The position numbers and the translations under genes were made by a program. This document shows, one piece after another, positions 16,720 through 25,593 of a stretch of 64,000 bases of DNA. Source of the DNA: Pseudobdellovibrionaceae bacterium (GTDB taxonomy: Bacteria > Bdellovibrionota > Bdellovibrionia > Bdellovibrionales > Bdellovibrionaceae); the NCBI GenBank assembly GCA_947449255.1, contig CANFQX010000013.1, positions 44,792-108,791 of the forward strand, given 5' to 3'. How positions within the stretch are numbered: position 1 is the stretch's first letter; each line of letters starts with the position of its first letter. Below the pieces are notes generated by a model. It had not been told where the DNA came from, did no database searches, and worked only from the letters and a program-made list of their open reading frames with translations.

Positions 16720-18912
16720 CTATTTCTTCAAATTGACGGCTGGATCGCCGAGTTTTTTCTCAGTAAAGGATTGGTCTATAAAACTTTGAATAGATAGGCC
16801 AGGCATGTTCAGCTGAGTTTTAAGCCCCATACTCTCAATATCAATGGTAAGATCAAGGAAGCCCTCTTGAAAGGCCATCCCTAAGGCCGTAGGGTAGCCA
16901 AACTCAAGCAACGAGCGAGCCTTGTTCAGTTTATTATTTTCGTAGGTGGGATCTATAATATTTATAAAAGCTGAGCATTGAGAGCTGCCAAGTTGAGTTA
17001 TGTCCATGCGGCCATTAAGGATGTGGCTGTTCATTGAAAATGCAACTCCCGCCCTGGCAGAAAAAGGCAATTTTTCAGACCGAGAATTTTTTAAATACTT
17101 GTTTGGGAGAAGTTCTTTAAGATCCAGCTTACTGAGTCGGCCCAAAAACCCGAGGCGTTGATTTTTGGGATTTAGATCCATATAAAATTCTCCGCTGGCA
17201 CTGCCTGAGCCTAGATCCAAGGAAAATTGATGAAAGGATAAAAGATTTTGGGAAATCTCCAAGACCCCCTGGAAAGGTCCAACTTGATGGGAGCCGAATA
17301 TTAAGCTCTTGATGTTGAGTGCATCGTTGCTTCGCACCAGAGGATCTAGGCGTTGATAATCGGCCCTTTCAAAAGGGTTTGGTTTTACAATCTCTTTGAA
17401 GGTCCAATTGGGCTTTCCTTGTTGATTTTGATTATAGTAAATTTTTTCGGATAGAGGTATTTGGCCGTTTATTCCTAAAGCCCTCATATTTTTATTTTCA
17501 AAATTTACATTTTTAAGTTCAAGGATGGTTTCTAAGGAAATTTCTTTTTGGGTTGGATCGGAGCCTGATAATACCGAAAGATGCAGGGGCACTTTCAATA
17601 TTCCGTAAATGTTTTGATCAATGAACTGACTTAGAAAGTAACGCGGAAAATTGGCCTCGATAGCCCCATCAAATTGCAGTTGTTTTTTTTGCAATTCAGA
17701 ACGACCAGCCAACATCAATAATTTTTTGGGGAAGGTTACTATCGAAAAATTCCCTTTGGTATCAACCCATTGACCTTTAATGCGCAAATTCGTGCTCTCT
17801 TTTTTATTTTTAAAGGGCCCGGCATTTATAGATATTCCGGTTTCCCAGGTCCAAGGTAGATCAAAACGTGCCAATGTGGCCAGGGCAGGTTTCAATTGAC
17901 CATGGCTTTCAAAATCAAATCCTGAACCTTGTTCAGGGATGAATTGAAAGGCTTTCAATCCCCGGCCTTTTATCTTTTCTGTTTTGATCTCGAAATTCCA
18001 AATGAAATTTTTTATATAGAGTGGGAAAGGCTGGGCTCTGGAGAGATTTTGCGAAATGGTTGGACTATGCAATTGAATTTCTGATTCAACCCGCCATTGG
18101 GTGCTGCCAACCTTCAGATCAAAATCTCTTTGAAGATTTAAGGCATTGGACCTTCCATGAATAGCAAGAGGTTTCAGATGAAATTCCCAATCTCCCAATG
18201 CAGTCTTTTTCATAGAGCCACTTAATTGGATATTTAATTCAGCCAGATCAAAGTGTATGTTTTTCTGTCCAGCGGTTTGTATAAGTTCAATTGGACTGTG
18301 GCTTTGAATTCCGAGTATGGCATTTAGAGAATTTAACTTCAGATCGACTTCAGTTTGCATATTTATTTTTTTAATACTTATTTTTTGACTTTCAATTGTG
18401 GTGCCAGGTAATTTTTTTTTCCGGATGGCAATATCGGCTGACAAATCGGTGATTTTCAATTTATGGATTTTGATAAAATTCGGTGGATTTGATAAAAAAT
18501 TCTGAAAAGCTAATAATGATTGATAATTCTTTTGATCATCTTTTTCTTCAAATTCTTCGGGATCTTCGTAAGTCTCCAGATCAGCTTTGATTTTTGGATT
18601 GTCTAATAATATTTCATGAATTTCAACGGCTCGATCATTCCACTCTAGTTGTCCTAGAACTTGAAGACGGTGAATTGACAATTCTATGTTGCTCTTTTTT
18701 ATTTCGAGATCATCAATAAAAAAGCCGTCTTTGCCAATAAAGCCTGCGTGTTTGTATTTAATGTCAGTTTGAAAATTATCTTTTGCTAGGGACTGTGCTT
18801 TTTTAAGTGCATAGTCCGGACCTTTTAAATAGATGAAAATTCCTAGGCCGATGGTCAGGCAAAGGATGACTAGTATAATTGTGCTAGTGATGAGGGCAAA
18901 TTTTTTAACCAA
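16720..18912 (-). CDS. AsmA-like inner-membrane anchored periplasmic protein
   Basis: A 730-residue protein with one N-terminal transmembrane helix (about 5-30) and a large domain of repeating beta strands such as DGFFIDDLEIKKSNIELSIHRLQVLG and KINMQTEVDLKLNSLNAIL. The opening pattern (membrane anchor, then FxTDIKY, then strand repeats) and the C-terminal GSGSASGEFYMDL, typical of AsmA C-terminal repeats, place it in the AsmA/YdbH/TamB-like group. Those proteins bridge the periplasm in lipid transport to the outer membrane. It is the first gene of the three-gene operon. The assignment is by fold-like pattern; exact subgroup is unknown. Confidence 0.75.
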   Translation of the reverse strand: MVKKFALITSTIILVILCLTIGLGIFIYLKGPDYALKKAQSLAKDNFQTDIKYKHAGFIGKDGFFIDDLEIKKSNIELSIHRLQVLGQLEWNDRAVEIHEILLDNPKIKADLETYEDPEEFEEKDDQKNYQSLLAFQNFLSNPPNFIKIHKLKITDLSADIAIRKKKLPGTTIESQKISIKKINMQTEVDLKLNSLNAILGIQSHSPIELIQTAGQKNIHFDLAELNIQLSGSMKKTALGDWEFHLKPLAIHGRSNALNLQRDFDLKVGSTQWRVESEIQLHSPTISQNLSRAQPFPLYIKNFIWNFEIKTEKIKGRGLKAFQFIPEQGSGFDFESHGQLKPALATLARFDLPWTWETGISINAGPFKNKKESTNLRIKGQWVDTKGNFSIVTFPKKLLMLAGRSELQKKQLQFDGAIEANFPRYFLSQFIDQNIYGILKVPLHLSVLSGSDPTQKEISLETILELKNVNFENKNMRALGINGQIPLSEKIYYNQNQQGKPNWTFKEIVKPNPFERADYQRLDPLVRSNDALNIKSLIFGSHQVGPFQGVLEISQNLLSFHQFSLDLGSGSASGEFYMDLNPKNQRLGFLGRLSKLDLKELLPNKYLKNSRSEKLPFSARAGVAFSMNSHILNGRMDITQLGSSQCSAFINIIDPTYENNKLNKARSLLEFGYPTALGMAFQEGFLDLTIDIESMGLKTQLNMPGLSIQSFIDQSFTEKKLGDPAVNLKK

Positions 18913-19010
18913 ACCAAGTGCTCCCTTACTAAAGAAGGGTAAGCCCCTGGTTTCTTTGAATCAATAGGTTATTTAAAAGTCAGAATTTCGGTTGTTGAGC
19001 ATTTAAAAAG

Positions 19011-20117
19011 TTATTGGGTTTTCTTTTCATGATCTAGTTCCTTTTCAACAGGAGTCTCAAAATAATCTGGCATTACAAAATCAGTCATAAATGGATATTT
19101 GTATGATTTGTAGGCATTTAGTTTTGGCCGTCCGGCTTTTGCATAGGCATCATCCCAAAGGTTGGCCAATAAAGTTGCACCACGGGCAAGGTCAGTCAGA
19201 ATCATTTTATTCATTCGTTTAAAGCCGACCGAAGTGGATTGGCGCTCAGCTTCTGTTCTGATTTCCATTCCATGCTCTTTGATGACATTGGATTTTTTAA
19301 TTACAGGATCTAATTTAAAAATTGCTGGAATTTCATTCATAGAAATTTCACTGAGGGCCTTCATTTTTTCCAACACTGTCGTTGGTTTTAAAAAAGAAGA
19401 TTCGGACATTGTGCGTGCTTTTTTCAAGACCAAGGCTTCAAGGTCTCCGTCAAACTCACTCACTATACCATCTTCAAAATAAGCATGAATTCCACCGTGT
19501 CCAGCAATCCAGCCATCATAATCTGCAGTCGTATGAAAGGGTTGTGAAGTGTCTCCAACAAAATGACCCATTAAGCCCATATCGATGATCATTTGGTAGA
19601 CTAGTTTATTATAAGGAAGCTCATTGTCTTGTTCTTCTTTGCGATTCGCTGGTGGTTTTGCTTTTTCGAATTCAGCTTTAAGATTTTGAATCCGCTTTGA
19701 AAACTGATCAGCACGCCACCAAACAGAACCAAATTCAGTTGGAATGAACTTGATTGTCGATCCATCGTTTTTAAGTTTATTTGTTTTTCCAGTGTATTCA
19801 TCGATGATTTTTTTGTAGTCCAAGGAGATAGATTTGATCGATGCTCCTGTGATTTCAAGATCAATAAAATGGGCAGAATTTCCGTATTTGGCGGCATTTC
19901 CACCAAGGCTTTTCCAATAGAAATCAGGGATATTGCAGAGATGTCCCATCATTTGTGGTTTGTTGCTTAGGTATTCTTTTAGGCTCTTGTCTTTAACAAG
20001 AAAGCTTGCTGTGCGGCAGATTGTATCGTGACCTCGACCGCCCCAGGCCCCTCCAATGGAGGAGTAAATAGTTACAGAAATTATGGATGTGATGAGTGTT
20101 AAAAACATTTTTTTCAT
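19011..20117 (-). CDS. Secreted S1/P1 nuclease/zinc phospholipase C superfamily enzyme
   Basis: A 368-residue secreted zinc enzyme. ATG at 20117 with GAGGAG upstream is chosen over a longer frame. The signal peptide probably ends before Trp25 (GGA-WGGRGH), giving the N-terminal Trp and nearby His that bind zinc in S1/P1 nucleases. Other ligand motifs follow: IPDFYW, SAHFIDLE and GHFVGDTSQPFH. The last pair is HAYFE, His then Glu, as in Bacillus zinc phospholipase C, rather than the nuclease HxxxD after GGN. Its activity may therefore be nuclease or phospholipase. It begins 10 bases after the nucleoside-importer operon, suggesting degradation of prey nucleic acids before uptake. Confidence 0.82.
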   Translation of the reverse strand: MKKMFLTLITSIISVTIYSSIGGAWGGRGHDTICRTASFLVKDKSLKEYLSNKPQMMGHLCNIPDFYWKSLGGNAAKYGNSAHFIDLEITGASIKSISLDYKKIIDEYTGKTNKLKNDGSTIKFIPTEFGSVWWRADQFSKRIQNLKAEFEKAKPPANRKEEQDNELPYNKLVYQMIIDMGLMGHFVGDTSQPFHTTADYDGWIAGHGGIHAYFEDGIVSEFDGDLEALVLKKARTMSESSFLKPTTVLEKMKALSEISMNEIPAIFKLDPVIKKSNVIKEHGMEIRTEAERQSTSVGFKRMNKMILTDLARGATLLANLWDDAYAKAGRPKLNAYKSYKYPFMTDFVMPDYFETPVEKELDHEKKTQ

Positions 20118-20127
20118 CTGGACTCCT

Positions 20128-21003
20128 CTAGAGCTCTTTGCCCAAGGCTTTTGGTGGACGGCTTGTGCCAATAAATCCAGCCAATGCAATAATGGTTACT
20201 ATATAGGGCAATATTTGAATGAACTGAACTGGTATTTCTGTGCCGTTGATCTGAACCCCTTGCAATCGAATTTGTATTGCGTCAGCCAGTGCAAAAAGTA
20301 AGCAGGCAAGGAAAGTCGGAACGGGCCGCCATTTTCCAAATATCAAAGAGGCTAAGGCCATAAATCCTCGGCCACCGGTCATTAGAGGTGAGTAAGAGGA
20401 TGCTAAATATAAAGACAAGCTTGCTCCACCCCAAGCAGCAAATCCTCCACTCAAGGTCACAGCAGCCCACCGAACTTTCTTAACACTGACACCACTAGCC
20501 AGCAGGGCCTGTGGATTTTCACCGGCGAAAAGCAACCACAGTCCCGAGCGAGTGTTTTTTAGCCACCAAGATAAGGCAAGAACAAGTAGGGCTGCGACAA
20601 GCAGCGGTTCAAATGAAAATCGACTTTCAAGAGGAAGCGATGGAGTCGATCCAGTCGAATTAAAAAGTATTTTTGAAAAAAAAGGAATCAATCCCATGGC
20701 TAACAAATTAAAGGCCATCCCAGTAATAATTTGATCGGCACGCAGCTCAATCACAAAAAAGGCATAGACTGCAGCAATTGCCAGTCCACCTAAAAATGCC
20801 GCCATCCATCCGATCCATGCGTGCTCAGAGTAGTGAGCCGCGACAGCGCCCACAAAGGCACCCATTAACATAAAGCTTTCTAGAGCTATGTTAATAATTC
20901 CGGATCGTTCACTGATCATTCCTCCCAGGGAGGCAAAAACCAAGGGAGTTGCTAACCTCAACGTCGCTAAAAATAAAGCTGTGAAGAATAAAAATAAATC
21001 CAT
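20128..21003 (-). CDS. Nucleoside ABC transporter permease (YufQ/NupQ type)
   Basis: A 291-residue polytopic inner-membrane protein of the BPD_transp_2 branch of ABC permeases, with about eight to nine hydrophobic helices. The segment ISERSGIINIALESFMLMGAF near the N-terminus is the usual signature of YufQ-type nucleoside permeases. The start (21003) overlaps the final base of the preceding permease, so the two are coupled. It should form a heterodimeric channel with the permease encoded immediately upstream, driven by the ATPase at 22031-23536. Substrate prediction, purine or pyrimidine nucleosides, rests on family membership. Confidence 0.88.
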   Translation of the reverse strand: MDLFLFFTALFLATLRLATPLVFASLGGMISERSGIINIALESFMLMGAFVGAVAAHYSEHAWIGWMAAFLGGLAIAAVYAFFVIELRADQIITGMAFNLLAMGLIPFFSKILFNSTGSTPSLPLESRFSFEPLLVAALLVLALSWWLKNTRSGLWLLFAGENPQALLASGVSVKKVRWAAVTLSGGFAAWGGASLSLYLASSYSPLMTGGRGFMALASLIFGKWRPVPTFLACLLFALADAIQIRLQGVQINGTEIPVQFIQILPYIVTIIALAGFIGTSRPPKALGKEL

Positions 21004-22034
21004 TAGTTCTTTCTAATTCTTGAAGTGCGTAAATGCTCCCAATAGGCCTGTCCAGCAACACCTAATATAATGAACGCTTGAATGATCCTTGAAAAATCGC
21101 GTGTAATCGTAGTTGTCTCCATATCAAGGTCCGCAGCCCCTTTATGCAAGGCTCCCATCAAAAAGGCAGCAAAAATAACGCCAATTGGATTGTTGTTAGC
21201 CAAAAGGGCCACTGCAATTCCGATAAACCCATAGTCAGGTGAAAATCCGACGCGGTACTGGCCAGCACTGCCAAGCACTTCAGAAAGCGCAACACCACCA
21301 GCAAGCATTCCAGATATAATCATAGAGAGGACAAGAATTTTGTTTTTTGATATTCCTGCACGTTGGGCAGCTTCTGAATTTGCACCCATGGCTCTTAGTT
21401 CGAAGCCAAAGGTCGTTTTCCAGATAATTATCCACATCAAGACCGCAATAAAAATCGCAACGCCAAAGGATGCATTGGCTGGTGTGTCCGGAAATATTCT
21501 GGCGATCAAATCATAATCCTTAAATAGATAATTATTGGAGACCATCGCCGTCTCAGGATTTTGTGAGTTCAGATTGGGAATAACTTTTAGGGCCAACCAA
21601 TTGGCAGTGCCAGCGGCAATGAAATTTAACATGATTGTGATGATGACCTCATGGCTTCCACGAACTGCCCGCAGCCACCCAGGTATAAATCCCCAAAATC
21701 CACCAACAAACAAGGCTGCAGTGAATGCCAGTATGGGAGCGAACGGAAACGGCACTTGGGGAAATAAAATACCAACAGCGGCAGCTGTAATAGCCGCCAT
21801 GGTCAACTGACCCTCGGCACCCACATTGAACAATCCTGCATGAAAACTAACGGCGACAGAAAGCCCGCAAAAAATCAATGGGGTGGTGTATGAAAGGGTT
21901 AAGCCAAGATCATACATCGATCCGAAAGCACTTTTGATCAATATTGAAAAAATATGAAAGGGGTTTTCACCAGCAAAAAAAGTGATCAACAACGCTATAA
22001 AAAGTCCAACGAATAAGCCGATAAGACGTTTCAC
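21003..22034 (-). CDS. Nucleoside ABC transporter permease (YufP/NupP type)
   Basis: A 343-residue permease, larger partner of the pair. A first helix is followed by LTLSYTTPLIFCGLSVAVSFHAGLFNVGAEGQLTM, whose FNVGAEGQ core is highly characteristic of YufP-like nucleoside permeases. The remaining sequence holds about nine more helices, with a cytoplasmic loop containing RAMGANSEAAQRAGIS that contacts the ATPase. It overlaps the ATPase gene by four bases on its start side and the next permease by one base at its end, so the operon is tightly packed. Location: inner membrane. Confidence 0.9.
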   Translation of the reverse strand: MKRLIGLFVGLFIALLITFFAGENPFHIFSILIKSAFGSMYDLGLTLSYTTPLIFCGLSVAVSFHAGLFNVGAEGQLTMAAITAAAVGILFPQVPFPFAPILAFTAALFVGGFWGFIPGWLRAVRGSHEVIITIMLNFIAAGTANWLALKVIPNLNSQNPETAMVSNNYLFKDYDLIARIFPDTPANASFGVAIFIAVLMWIIIWKTTFGFELRAMGANSEAAQRAGISKNKILVLSMIISGMLAGGVALSEVLGSAGQYRVGFSPDYGFIGIAVALLANNNPIGVIFAAFLMGALHKGAADLDMETTTITRDFSRIIQAFIILGVAGQAYWEHLRTSRIRKN

Positions 22035-23536
22035 AGGAACTCCGCATTTTTGGTAATCACTTCGACTCCGCCCATTGCTGCGCCAATAGTGATTTCACTA
22101 AAATTCTCGCGATGAAATTCTGCAATAAATCGTCCTTTGTATAAAACAAGAATTCGATCAGAAAGAGTCATTAATTCATCCAACTCGGAGGAGATTAAAA
22201 GGACGCCAGCGCCATGGTCTCTTGCTGCGCGCAGTTCGTTGTGAATAAAGTGTATAGCACCAATGTCTACACCTCTGGTTGGCTGAGCTGCTAATATAAA
22301 GTGAGGATTTTGAGAAAGTGCTCGCGCCACAACCAATTTCTGCTGATTTCCCCCTGACAATTTTTCAAATGGCAGAAATTCATTGGTGGGTCGAATGTCA
22401 TAATTCTCAATCGCACGCTTTGTAGATTTCAAAATTTCAGTTTTTCTTATAAAAGGCCCCCAATTAAATTTTGCAAGACCTTGTTGGCCAAGAAAAAAGT
22501 TTTCCCATACAGGGCGTGATGGCAGGCAGCCAAAACGCAGTCGATCCTCAGGGAATGAAACCATTGTTCCGCTAACCGAAACTTCACCGCTAAAATTTTT
22601 TTTATTTAGGCCCTGTTTGTCGATGAGCGAGCGCACTAAGATGTCCTGCCCATTGCCTTCGACGCCAGCAATGCCTACTATTTCTTTGCCGTGAACATGA
22701 AAGTTAATATCATGTATCTTGCTTGAATTCATTTGAGCATTAAGATTAGAAACTCTCAAAACTGTTTGAGAACTGTCAGCTGCAGTGCTCCTTTCTTGAG
22801 GAGTAACCAAGCGGTGTCCAACCATCAACTCAGCAAGCTCTGCTAGGTTTGATTCAGAAGTTACTTTTGTGGTGATTACTTTACCAGCACGAAAGACAGT
22901 GACTGAATCGGTGAGACTCATAACCTCTTTAAGTTTATGAGTAATAATGAGAATTGTTTTTCCCTCTGACTTCAATTTTTGAAGATTGCAAAATAAATCT
23001 TGAACTTCTTGTGGGGTTAACACCGCCGTCGGCTCATCAAGAATTAGAATTTCAGAATCTTGAGATAAGATCTTTAAGATTTCTAATCTTTGCTGAGCTC
23101 CAACTGATAATTCGCTGATTTTTGCGTCGAAATCAATTTCGAAGCCAAAACGTTTGGCAATGGCTTCTAAATGTTTTTTTTGTTCATCTCGCCTAAGAAT
23201 CGAAAAGGCAGATCCTTTTTGATAAAGTAAAATATTATCTAAGGCCGTTAATGTCTCTGCCAACATAAAATGTTGATGAACCATTCCAATTTTTTCGTTC
23301 ATGGCATCAATAGAAGATTGAAAGCGAACAGGCTTCCCCTTGATTAAAACTTTTCCTTGGTCCGCAAGGTAAAGTCCAAAAAGGATATTCATCGCAGTGG
23401 ACTTGCCAGCGCCATTTTCGCCGATTATTCCATGTATAGTTCCAGCCGAGACAGAAAAGGAGACTTCAGAATTAGCTGAGATATCGCCAAAACTTATTGA
23501 AACACCCTGGAATTCTATGATTGGATTGCCGTTCAA
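22031..23536 (-). CDS. Nucleoside/sugar-type ABC transporter ATPase with two ABC domains
   Basis: A 501-residue tandem ATPase. Domain 1 has Walker A GENGAGKST (about 39-47), a signature LSVGAQQR and Walker B ILILDEPTAVL. Domain 2 has a degenerate Walker A (GIAGVEGNGQ), a signature LSGGNQQKL and a Walker B-like FILAAQPTRG with Gln where the usual Asp-Glu is expected. The asymmetry is normal for the YufO/RbsA family, in which one site drives transport. The N-terminal ATG at 23536 lies 6 bases from the substrate-binding gene stop. It powers the two downstream permeases. Confidence 0.92.
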   Translation of the reverse strand: MNGNPIIEFQGVSISFGDISANSEVSFSVSAGTIHGIIGENGAGKSTAMNILFGLYLADQGKVLIKGKPVRFQSSIDAMNEKIGMVHQHFMLAETLTALDNILLYQKGSAFSILRRDEQKKHLEAIAKRFGFEIDFDAKISELSVGAQQRLEILKILSQDSEILILDEPTAVLTPQEVQDLFCNLQKLKSEGKTILIITHKLKEVMSLTDSVTVFRAGKVITTKVTSESNLAELAELMVGHRLVTPQERSTAADSSQTVLRVSNLNAQMNSSKIHDINFHVHGKEIVGIAGVEGNGQDILVRSLIDKQGLNKKNFSGEVSVSGTMVSFPEDRLRFGCLPSRPVWENFFLGQQGLAKFNWGPFIRKTEILKSTKRAIENYDIRPTNEFLPFEKLSGGNQQKLVVARALSQNPHFILAAQPTRGVDIGAIHFIHNELRAARDHGAGVLLISSELDELMTLSDRILVLYKGRFIAEFHRENFSEITIGAAMGGVEVITKNAEFL

Positions 23537-23542
23537 CTTGAT

Positions 23543-24535
23543 TTACTTTCGCTTGAAATAGTCAGGAACTTGAATCTGACCAAGGATGATTTTCTTTTTT
23601 ATTTCTTCGATCTTTGTTCGCATTTCAGCTGTTAATAATTTTTCATTGTATTTATCAGAAGTGTAATTCACGCCCAGGTTCTTGAGTCCAAACTGAACCA
23701 GGCCTCCAGTGAATTTATTTTGCTGTGCATCTTTGATAGTATCAAATACCGCCACATCCACAGCTTTAAACATGCTAGTTAATATAAAACCAGGTTTGAT
23801 CCAGTTTTGATTCGAGTCGCAGCCAATAGCTAGTTTCTTTTTATCTTCAGCGGCATCAAAAACACCTGTGTTGGAAGCACCAGCAGCCACAAAGATAACA
23901 TCGGCTCCATTGCCATATTGAGTAATTGCTAGTTCTTTTGATTTTGCAGGATTATTCCAGGCTTCACCAGTTACGCCGACATAGTTCTCAGAAACATTTA
24001 TTTTTGGCTTAATATATTTGGCCCCTGCTGAATAGCCCATGGAAAAGCGACGAATAAGTGGAATGTCCATTCCACCAACAAAGCCAACATGTTCTGTCTT
24101 AGTGGCCATGGCTGCAAGCGCTCCAACAATGAAAGCACCCTCATGCTCAGCAAACATGAGCGAGCGAACATTGGGTTTACTGACTTCGCCGTCGATGATT
24201 GCAAATTTCACATTTGGGAATTGGGGAGCAACTTTTGACATGGAGTCCTTTTCTGCAAAACCTACTCCAATAACAAGGTCATAGTTTTTTCGGGCAAAAT
24301 TTCGCAGTAAGCTTTCGATGGCGTTGGTGTCGGTGGCTTCGACGTACTTAAGTTCAATCTTCAGTTCCTTCTCTGCTTTAGTTGCGCCGGCATAGGCTGC
24401 AGAATTAAAAGATTTATCATCTTTGCCTCCTTTATCGAGGACTAATCCCACTCTGAGGACGCCGGAAAAACTTTGAGATGAGAAAAGACTGCTGATTAAC
24501 AAAGCTAACAGAGTGGTAAGGATATTTTTAACCAT
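23543..24535 (-). CDS. BMP-family nucleoside-binding periplasmic protein
   Basis: A 330-residue exported substrate-binding protein of the BMP/Med family. The signal peptide (about 1-24, ending SFSG) has no lipobox Cys, so it appears to be free in the periplasm, unlike many BmpA lipoproteins. Family signatures are KGGKDDKSFNSAAY near residue 34, followed by GVGFAEKDSM, IDGEVSKPNVRSLMFAEHEGAF (split across the binding cleft) and FVGGMDIPLIRRF. It presents nucleosides to the ABC importer encoded downstream. It is the first gene of the operon; its promoter must lie in the 285-base gap shared with the divergent Crp-type regulator. Confidence 0.9.
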   Translation of the reverse strand: MVKNILTTLLALLISSLFSSQSFSGVLRVGLVLDKGGKDDKSFNSAAYAGATKAEKELKIELKYVEATDTNAIESLLRNFARKNYDLVIGVGFAEKDSMSKVAPQFPNVKFAIIDGEVSKPNVRSLMFAEHEGAFIVGALAAMATKTEHVGFVGGMDIPLIRRFSMGYSAGAKYIKPKINVSENYVGVTGEAWNNPAKSKELAITQYGNGADVIFVAAGASNTGVFDAAEDKKKLAIGCDSNQNWIKPGFILTSMFKAVDVAVFDTIKDAQQNKFTGGLVQFGLKNLGVNYTSDKYNEKLLTAEMRTKIEEIKKKIILGQIQVPDYFKRK

Positions 24536-24820
24536 CTTAGAACCCCTGTAGTAGATGCCTATATTATGAGAATGCTCACTCTATGGGCTATTAAGCGTTT
24601 GATTTTACAAAAAATTTTCTATTTTTGAATCGGCTCAAATTAAGGTGCCGTCTGAGTTCAGTCAAGATCATTTCATTTTGGTTAGTCTAGGTACTCTCGT
24701 TACAAGATGTTTATGACTTAATTTCAATTAGGAGCCCTTGTGGGTCGCCCTTAGGATGAGCATATCGATAGTTTTTAACTTAACTAATAACCAATAAAGA
24801 AAGCGTGGAGGATTTAGAGT
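24536..24820. other. Divergent promoter region (importer operon / Crp-type regulator)
   Basis: This 285-base AT-rich gap separates the importer operon (-) from the regulator (+). I found no riboswitch-like fold or clear palindrome. A GGAGG ribosome binding site at about 24809 precedes the regulator start. Confidence 0.55.
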
Positions 24821-25540
24821 ATGGAATCTCAGACAGTACTCAATGGTGGAGTAAATTCCCTCGGATTTATCGGAAATCAGAATATAAGTGTCCCGACAAC
24901 CTCAACAAGTTTGCCCTATGAAATTATACACTTGAAAGAGGAAGAAATGATTTTCACGGAAGGCGATGTTTCGAAGGGGCTTTATTACGTTCAATCAGGT
25001 TGCGTGAAGGTTGTCGTGAATCGATCTCATGCTAGGGGGCGCACAACCACTAATGAATATGTGACTAAGCTGGTTTCTCCAGGTGAATATTTTGGTTTTA
25101 AGTCCATTGTTAAAAATTCAGTGTCCCAATCCCATGCCAAGGCGGTTAAATCGACTGTGCTCTGGTTGTATCCTCGAGAGTTGATTCAAGTGGCAATGGC
25201 TCAGGCGAGTCCTCTGATCAAACTTTTATTAAATCAGGCTGTCAATGATTTGGAATCTTTTGAAAACACCAGTCAATTGCATTATTTGGCTTCAGTTCAA
25301 GAGCGCATTGCCTACCAGTTGGTGATGTTATCAGATAAATTCGGAGTGCCGACAGCCAACGGAATTTCTCTCAATTTGAAGCTGACTCGCAATGAATTTG
25401 CACAACTGGCCAGCACGATCAATGAGTCTTTGTCTCGCCATTTAACTGAATTCAAAAATGAAGGCCTGATTGATTTGAACGGCAAAGAAATAATCATTAA
25501 AAATCGCGAAGGGTTAATGCGAAGATCAGGGAATTTCTAA
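24821..25540 (+). CDS. Crp/Fnr-family transcriptional regulator
   Basis: A 239-residue regulator. An N-terminal effector-binding jelly-roll domain (about 35-140) carries EEEMIFTEGDVSKGLYYVQSGCVKVV, followed by a long dimerisation helix (about 140-170) and a C-terminal winged helix-turn-helix with TRNEFAQLASTINESLSRHLTEFKNEGLI. The position of Arg and Ser in the jelly roll does not match the strict cAMP-binding signature, so the effector is unknown. No FNR-type Cys cluster is visible. The start at 24821 follows GGAGG. It is divergent from the nucleoside importer and could control it; that is inference. Confidence 0.88.
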   Translation: MESQTVLNGGVNSLGFIGNQNISVPTTSTSLPYEIIHLKEEEMIFTEGDVSKGLYYVQSGCVKVVVNRSHARGRTTTNEYVTKLVSPGEYFGFKSIVKNSVSQSHAKAVKSTVLWLYPRELIQVAMAQASPLIKLLLNQAVNDLESFENTSQLHYLASVQERIAYQLVMLSDKFGVPTANGISLNLKLTRNEFAQLASTINESLSRHLTEFKNEGLIDLNGKEIIIKNREGLMRRSGNF

Positions 25541-25559
25541 AAGCGTCGATTTGTTCTTG

Positions 25560-25593
25560 ACGCATTGAGTGTCAAAAAGGTACGGCGTACCTT
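25560..25593 (+). repeat. Palindromic repeat, copy 1, touching trmO start
   Basis: Contains the perfect inverted repeat AAGGTAC-GGC-GTACCTT (25577-25593), directly abutting the trmO ATG. With its flank (ACGCATTGAGTG then TCAAAA) it matches the reverse complement of the sequence at 28471-28506, so it is a dispersed repeat and not only a local hairpin. Confidence 0.7.

Noticed and set aside
24536..24820. Possible purine riboswitch before the nucleoside importer
   Set aside because: No conserved three-way junction sequence could be found on the minus strand.
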